Shown in pieces: positions 61,707 through 64,000 of a stretch of DNA of 64,000 nucleotides. The translations under genes were made by a program, and so were the position numbers. A model generated the notes under the pieces. The model saw only the letters and a program-made list of their open reading frames with translations, ran no database searches and had not been told where the DNA came from. The DNA comes from Stakelama sediminis (lineage in GTDB: Bacteria; Pseudomonadota; Alphaproteobacteria; Sphingomonadales; Sphingomonadaceae). The stretch's first letter is position 1; every line of letters starts with the position of its first letter. The stretch covers positions 140,265 to 204,264 of the forward strand of contig NZ_JACIJI010000005.1 of the NCBI RefSeq assembly GCF_014199335.1, read 5' to 3'.

Positions 61707-63048
61707 CTTGCTCCGCAGCGCTGCCTATCGGCTTTCTTTTTTTTATACGGCGGCATGTGCGATTGCGATTCTGGCGCTTGGCAGCGGAGTCTATTTCGCC
61801 GCACAAGCAGCCTTTCAGCAGCAGCAGGACGAAGACCTGTCCGCCGAGATGAGGGTCCTGAAGCGCGAATTCAAAGAGGGCGGCCGCAATGACGTGATCG
61901 ATGCGATGACGCGCCGGCAAGCCAGTCCCAACAACCGCTTCCTATACGCGCTTTTCGACGGCGATAGGCGCGTGGCCGGCTCGCTGACGGCGCGCCGTCA
62001 GCCGGTCGGTTTCAGCAACTTTACATTCGAAGATCCCGAAGAAGGCCCCGATAAAGCCCGCGGCCTTTTGATGCCGCTCGATCGCCACGACTCCTTGCTC
62101 GTCGCTATTGACACCGAGAGCCTGGAAGCGCTCGATCGGACAATTCTCTTCCTTTTTACAGGCGCATTCAGTCTTGTGCTCCTGCTCGGCCTGATCGGAG
62201 CGACGCTGCTCGGACGGCATCTTAAAAGACGGCTCGACCGGATCTCGGAAACTGCAGGCGCGATTGCTGCAGGCGACCTTTCCAGGCGGATCGTCCATTC
62301 CGATCGTGACGACGAATTTGACCGGGTCGACAATGCGTTGAATGCGATGCTCGACCGGATCGTCATATTGCTGGAGAATCTTCAGCAGGTCTCCGGCGAC
62401 GTCGCGCATGATCTGCGTACACCGCTTGCACGGCTGCGCGCCAGGATCGAGGCAGCGCTCGCGGGACCTGCCGATCCGGTCAGGTTACGGGAAGCATTGG
62501 AAAGCGCGATGCAGCAAAGCGACGATCTGCTCGGGTTGTTCAATGCGATCCTGCGAATAACGGAAATTGAAGCCGGCGCTTCACGGTCAGCCTTTCAATC
62601 GCTTAATCTCGGCGAATTGATCGGGATCGCATGCGAAATGCACGCGCCTTCGGTCGAGGACAGCGGGCGTTCGCTGACGTGGCACGCGCCTGCCGATATC
62701 AGGATATTCGGCGACAAGGAGCTCATCATGCAGGCGGTTAGCAACCTGCTCGACAATGCGGTTCACCATACGCCGGAAAATACGCGGATCGAGGTCGGCT
62801 TGGTATCTGCCGACGACAGGGTCTCAGTCAGCGTTTGCGACAACGGCCCGGGAGTTCCCGACGCCGACCTTACCCGCGTCGTGCGTCGCTTCGTCCGGCT
62901 CGATCGCGCGCGCGTGACCGACGGGCACGGACTCGGCCTTAATCTGGTAGCCGCCATAATGCAGATGCACGGTGGAAAGCTAGTTCTCTCAGACAATGGG
63001 CCTGGCTTGAGTGCCGAACTACAATTCCCCTTGCACCGACTAAGCTGA
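61699..63048 (+). CDS. Sensor histidine kinase
   Basis: A 449-residue kinase starting GTG 61699, overlapping the regulator end by 8 bases. Two membrane spans (about 11-35 and 147-172) flank a periplasmic domain of about 110 residues (MRVLKREFKEGGRNDVIDAMTRRQASPNNRFLYALFDGDRR). HAMP is RLDRISETAGAIAAGDLSRRIVH. The H-box is VSGDVAHDLRTPLARLRARIEAAL, then NLLDNAVHHTPENTR, DNGPGVPD and GHGLGLNLVAAIMQMHGG. The large extracytoplasmic domain suggests sensing of a periplasmic ligand. It pairs with the regulator just before it. Confidence 0.87.
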   Translation: MTNLLRSAAYRLSFFYTAACAIAILALGSGVYFAAQAAFQQQQDEDLSAEMRVLKREFKEGGRNDVIDAMTRRQASPNNRFLYALFDGDRRVAGSLTARRQPVGFSNFTFEDPEEGPDKARGLLMPLDRHDSLLVAIDTESLEALDRTILFLFTGAFSLVLLLGLIGATLLGRHLKRRLDRISETAGAIAAGDLSRRIVHSDRDDEFDRVDNALNAMLDRIVILLENLQQVSGDVAHDLRTPLARLRARIEAALAGPADPVRLREALESAMQQSDDLLGLFNAILRITEIEAGASRSAFQSLNLGELIGIACEMHAPSVEDSGRSLTWHAPADIRIFGDKELIMQAVSNLLDNAVHHTPENTRIEVGLVSADDRVSVSVCDNGPGVPDADLTRVVRRFVRLDRARVTDGHGLGLNLVAAIMQMHGGKLVLSDNGPGLSAELQFPLHRLS

Positions 63049-63358
63049 CGTTGCCGACATTTCGCTCGACCGTTGAAACCGGCCGTTCGTTCAGTCGGAG
63101 AACTTTGTCGTTTGGTGGATCAGAATGAACTGGCGATCATGCGATTATCAAGGGGAGGCAGCAGGCCTTTCGTTATGATCGCCTATAGACTAGGCTCAGG
63201 ACCCATTAAATTGCTTGCGCGGACGGCGATGGCTTGATTCAATGGCGATGTCGAGGAGGCGTTGCGATGTCCGAGCCGTGGTTGTTGCCAGCGTTCTCAG
63301 TTGCTGACCCAAAATCCCGTAAGACTGCGCGCGGCCCTATAAGGGAAAATCGGTCAGA
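63049..63358. other. 310-base intergenic region, possible insertion-sequence end remnant
   Basis: The 17-base stretch GACTAGGCTCAGGACCC at 63188-63204 looks like an IS5-type terminal repeat from memory, and a 31-codon frame (63267-63362, MSEPWLLPAF start) follows. No matching right end or transposase is in the window, so this would be a decayed scar. Confidence 0.25.
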
Positions 63359-64000
63359 TTAGCGTATGTCCGCGATCTGCTGCCACGACAAGTCAAAGCG
63401 CGTGAGATATTTACGCAAGCGGTCGGCGTCGTTCGTCGAGGCGCGGCGCTTGAGTGACGCTGAAAACAAACTTCTTCCGGCTTCGGAAAGACTCCGGCTG
63501 CGCCGGCACACGTCGATCGCATGAGCCAGTTGGACGCGGTCGAACGGATCAAGATCATCAATCGCTTCCGCGGACATCACCGCGGCGAGGGCATCTTCGG
63601 AGTCGCCCTCGGTTACCCAGAGACGCCGCAGCCGCGAAACTTCAGCCTGAACGGAATCGACGTCGATGCGGCCCTTTGGGCTCAGCGTTGCCATGCGCGT
63701 GACACTGGCGGCAAGGTCGCGGAAGTTGCCGGCCCAGCTTGCGTCCGGCGCGGTGGCGAAAGCGAGGTAGCGCTCGCGGGCTTCCTTGTTGAACGTCACG
63801 CGTGTGCCCTCGCGCTCGGCAAAACGATCGAGTTCGTAATCGAGATTGGGTTCGATATCCTCGCGGCGCTCACCAAGTCCCGGCAGCGTGAAAGTCCATA
63901 GGTTTAGCCGCGCGAACAAATCCTCGCGGAATACTCCCTCGGTAACGGCGCGGGCGAGATCGCGGTTGGTGCCGGCAATCAGATGGAAGTCGCTCGCCGC
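63359..64000 (-). CDS. rtcR: RtcR-type sigma-54 activator of RNA repair genes (N-terminus beyond window edge)
   Basis: The frame is open to base 64000, so only the last 213 residues are present. [13 protein letters not shown] and [35 protein letters not shown] match the sigma-54 AAA+ domain of RtcR closely (GTNRDL is the sensor region, R-finger nearby), and [22 protein letters not shown] and [32 protein letters not shown] are the C-terminal helix-turn-helix part. RtcR turns on rtcBA (RNA ligase and cyclase) after RNA damage. In known genomes rtcBA is next to rtcR, so it would be to the right of this window. Confidence 0.85.
   Translation of the reverse strand, partial: AASDFHLIAGTNRDLARAVTEGVFREDLFARLNLWTFTLPGLGERREDIEPNLDYELDRFAEREGTRVTFNKEARERYLAFATAPDASWAGNFRDLAASVTRMATLSPKGRIDVDSVQAEVSRLRRLWVTEGDSEDALAAVMSAEAIDDLDPFDRVQLAHAIDVCRRSRSLSEAGRSLFSASLKRRASTNDADRLRKYLTRFDLSWQQIADIR

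Noticed and set aside
1..64000. tRNA, rRNA, CRISPR array, prophage or integrase genes
   Set aside because: Looked for cloverleaf-like stems, regularly spaced repeats and phage or integrase motifs by eye and saw none; a covariance search would be needed to be sure about small RNAs.

Overview
The window looks like a chromosomal segment of a free-living, high-GC sphingomonad (Alphaproteobacteria, Sphingomonadales). This rests on protein style (TonB-dependent receptor, oxidative pentose pathway enzymes, D-mannonate dehydratase of the Novosphingobium type, a DUF4112 protein, an HExxH 'vgr related' protein), dense gene packing and uniformly GC-rich codon use. No rRNA, tRNA, CRISPR array, prophage or intact insertion sequence was recognised. 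The one sharp composition break is an AT-rich patch at about 13.05-13.44 kb.

Layout. 1-5 kb: an M28 peptidase cut by the left edge, an RlpA-like lipoprotein, a Sel1-repeat protein and a small membrane protein. 4.3-5.8 kb: a TetR regulator divergent from a CPBP membrane protease, sharing a near-perfect 12-bp inverted repeat. 5.7-10.6 kb: a three-gene minus-strand cassette of FUSC-type exporter, PLP decarboxylase and TPR/ATP-grasp protein, which reads like an uncharacterised amine-conjugate pathway. 10.7-20.2 kb: mixed housekeeping genes (HExxH protein, second CPBP protease, DUF4112, solute-binding lipoprotein, YhiN-type flavoprotein, DEAD-box helicase, amidase). 20.4-24.4 kb: kup potassium transporter translationally coupled to a shortened KdpD-like kinase and a KdpE-like regulator.

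24.5-47.7 kb is a plant cell-wall (xylan/glucuronoxylan) locus: GH9 glucanase, OPT transporter, CE4 deacetylase, mannonate dehydratase with a hexuronate-type MFS carrier, SGNH esterase, GH43 xylosidase, a sugar porter, an (alpha/alpha)-barrel glycosidase and all five enzymes of the oxidative (Weimberg) D-xylose route to 2-oxoglutarate. A LacI-family regulator lies in the middle. A perfect palindrome, TGATAGCGCTATCA, lies between it and the semialdehyde dehydrogenase gene. Five degenerate copies precede the GH9, CE4, manD, xylX and xylD genes, and a sixth lies in the 5' end of the last glycosidase. I infer one regulon.

47.9-55.4 kb is a six-gene minus-strand operon for heavy-metal efflux: response regulator, sensor kinase, periplasmic adaptor, HME-type RND pump, DUF3240 protein and TolC-type channel. 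55.9-63.0 kb holds a phosphoesterase, a TonB-dependent receptor and a beta-propeller protein, with a divergent two-component system, possibly for acquiring phosphorus or an organic ligand. The right edge cuts rtcR, the sigma-54 activator of RNA-repair (rtcBA) operons.
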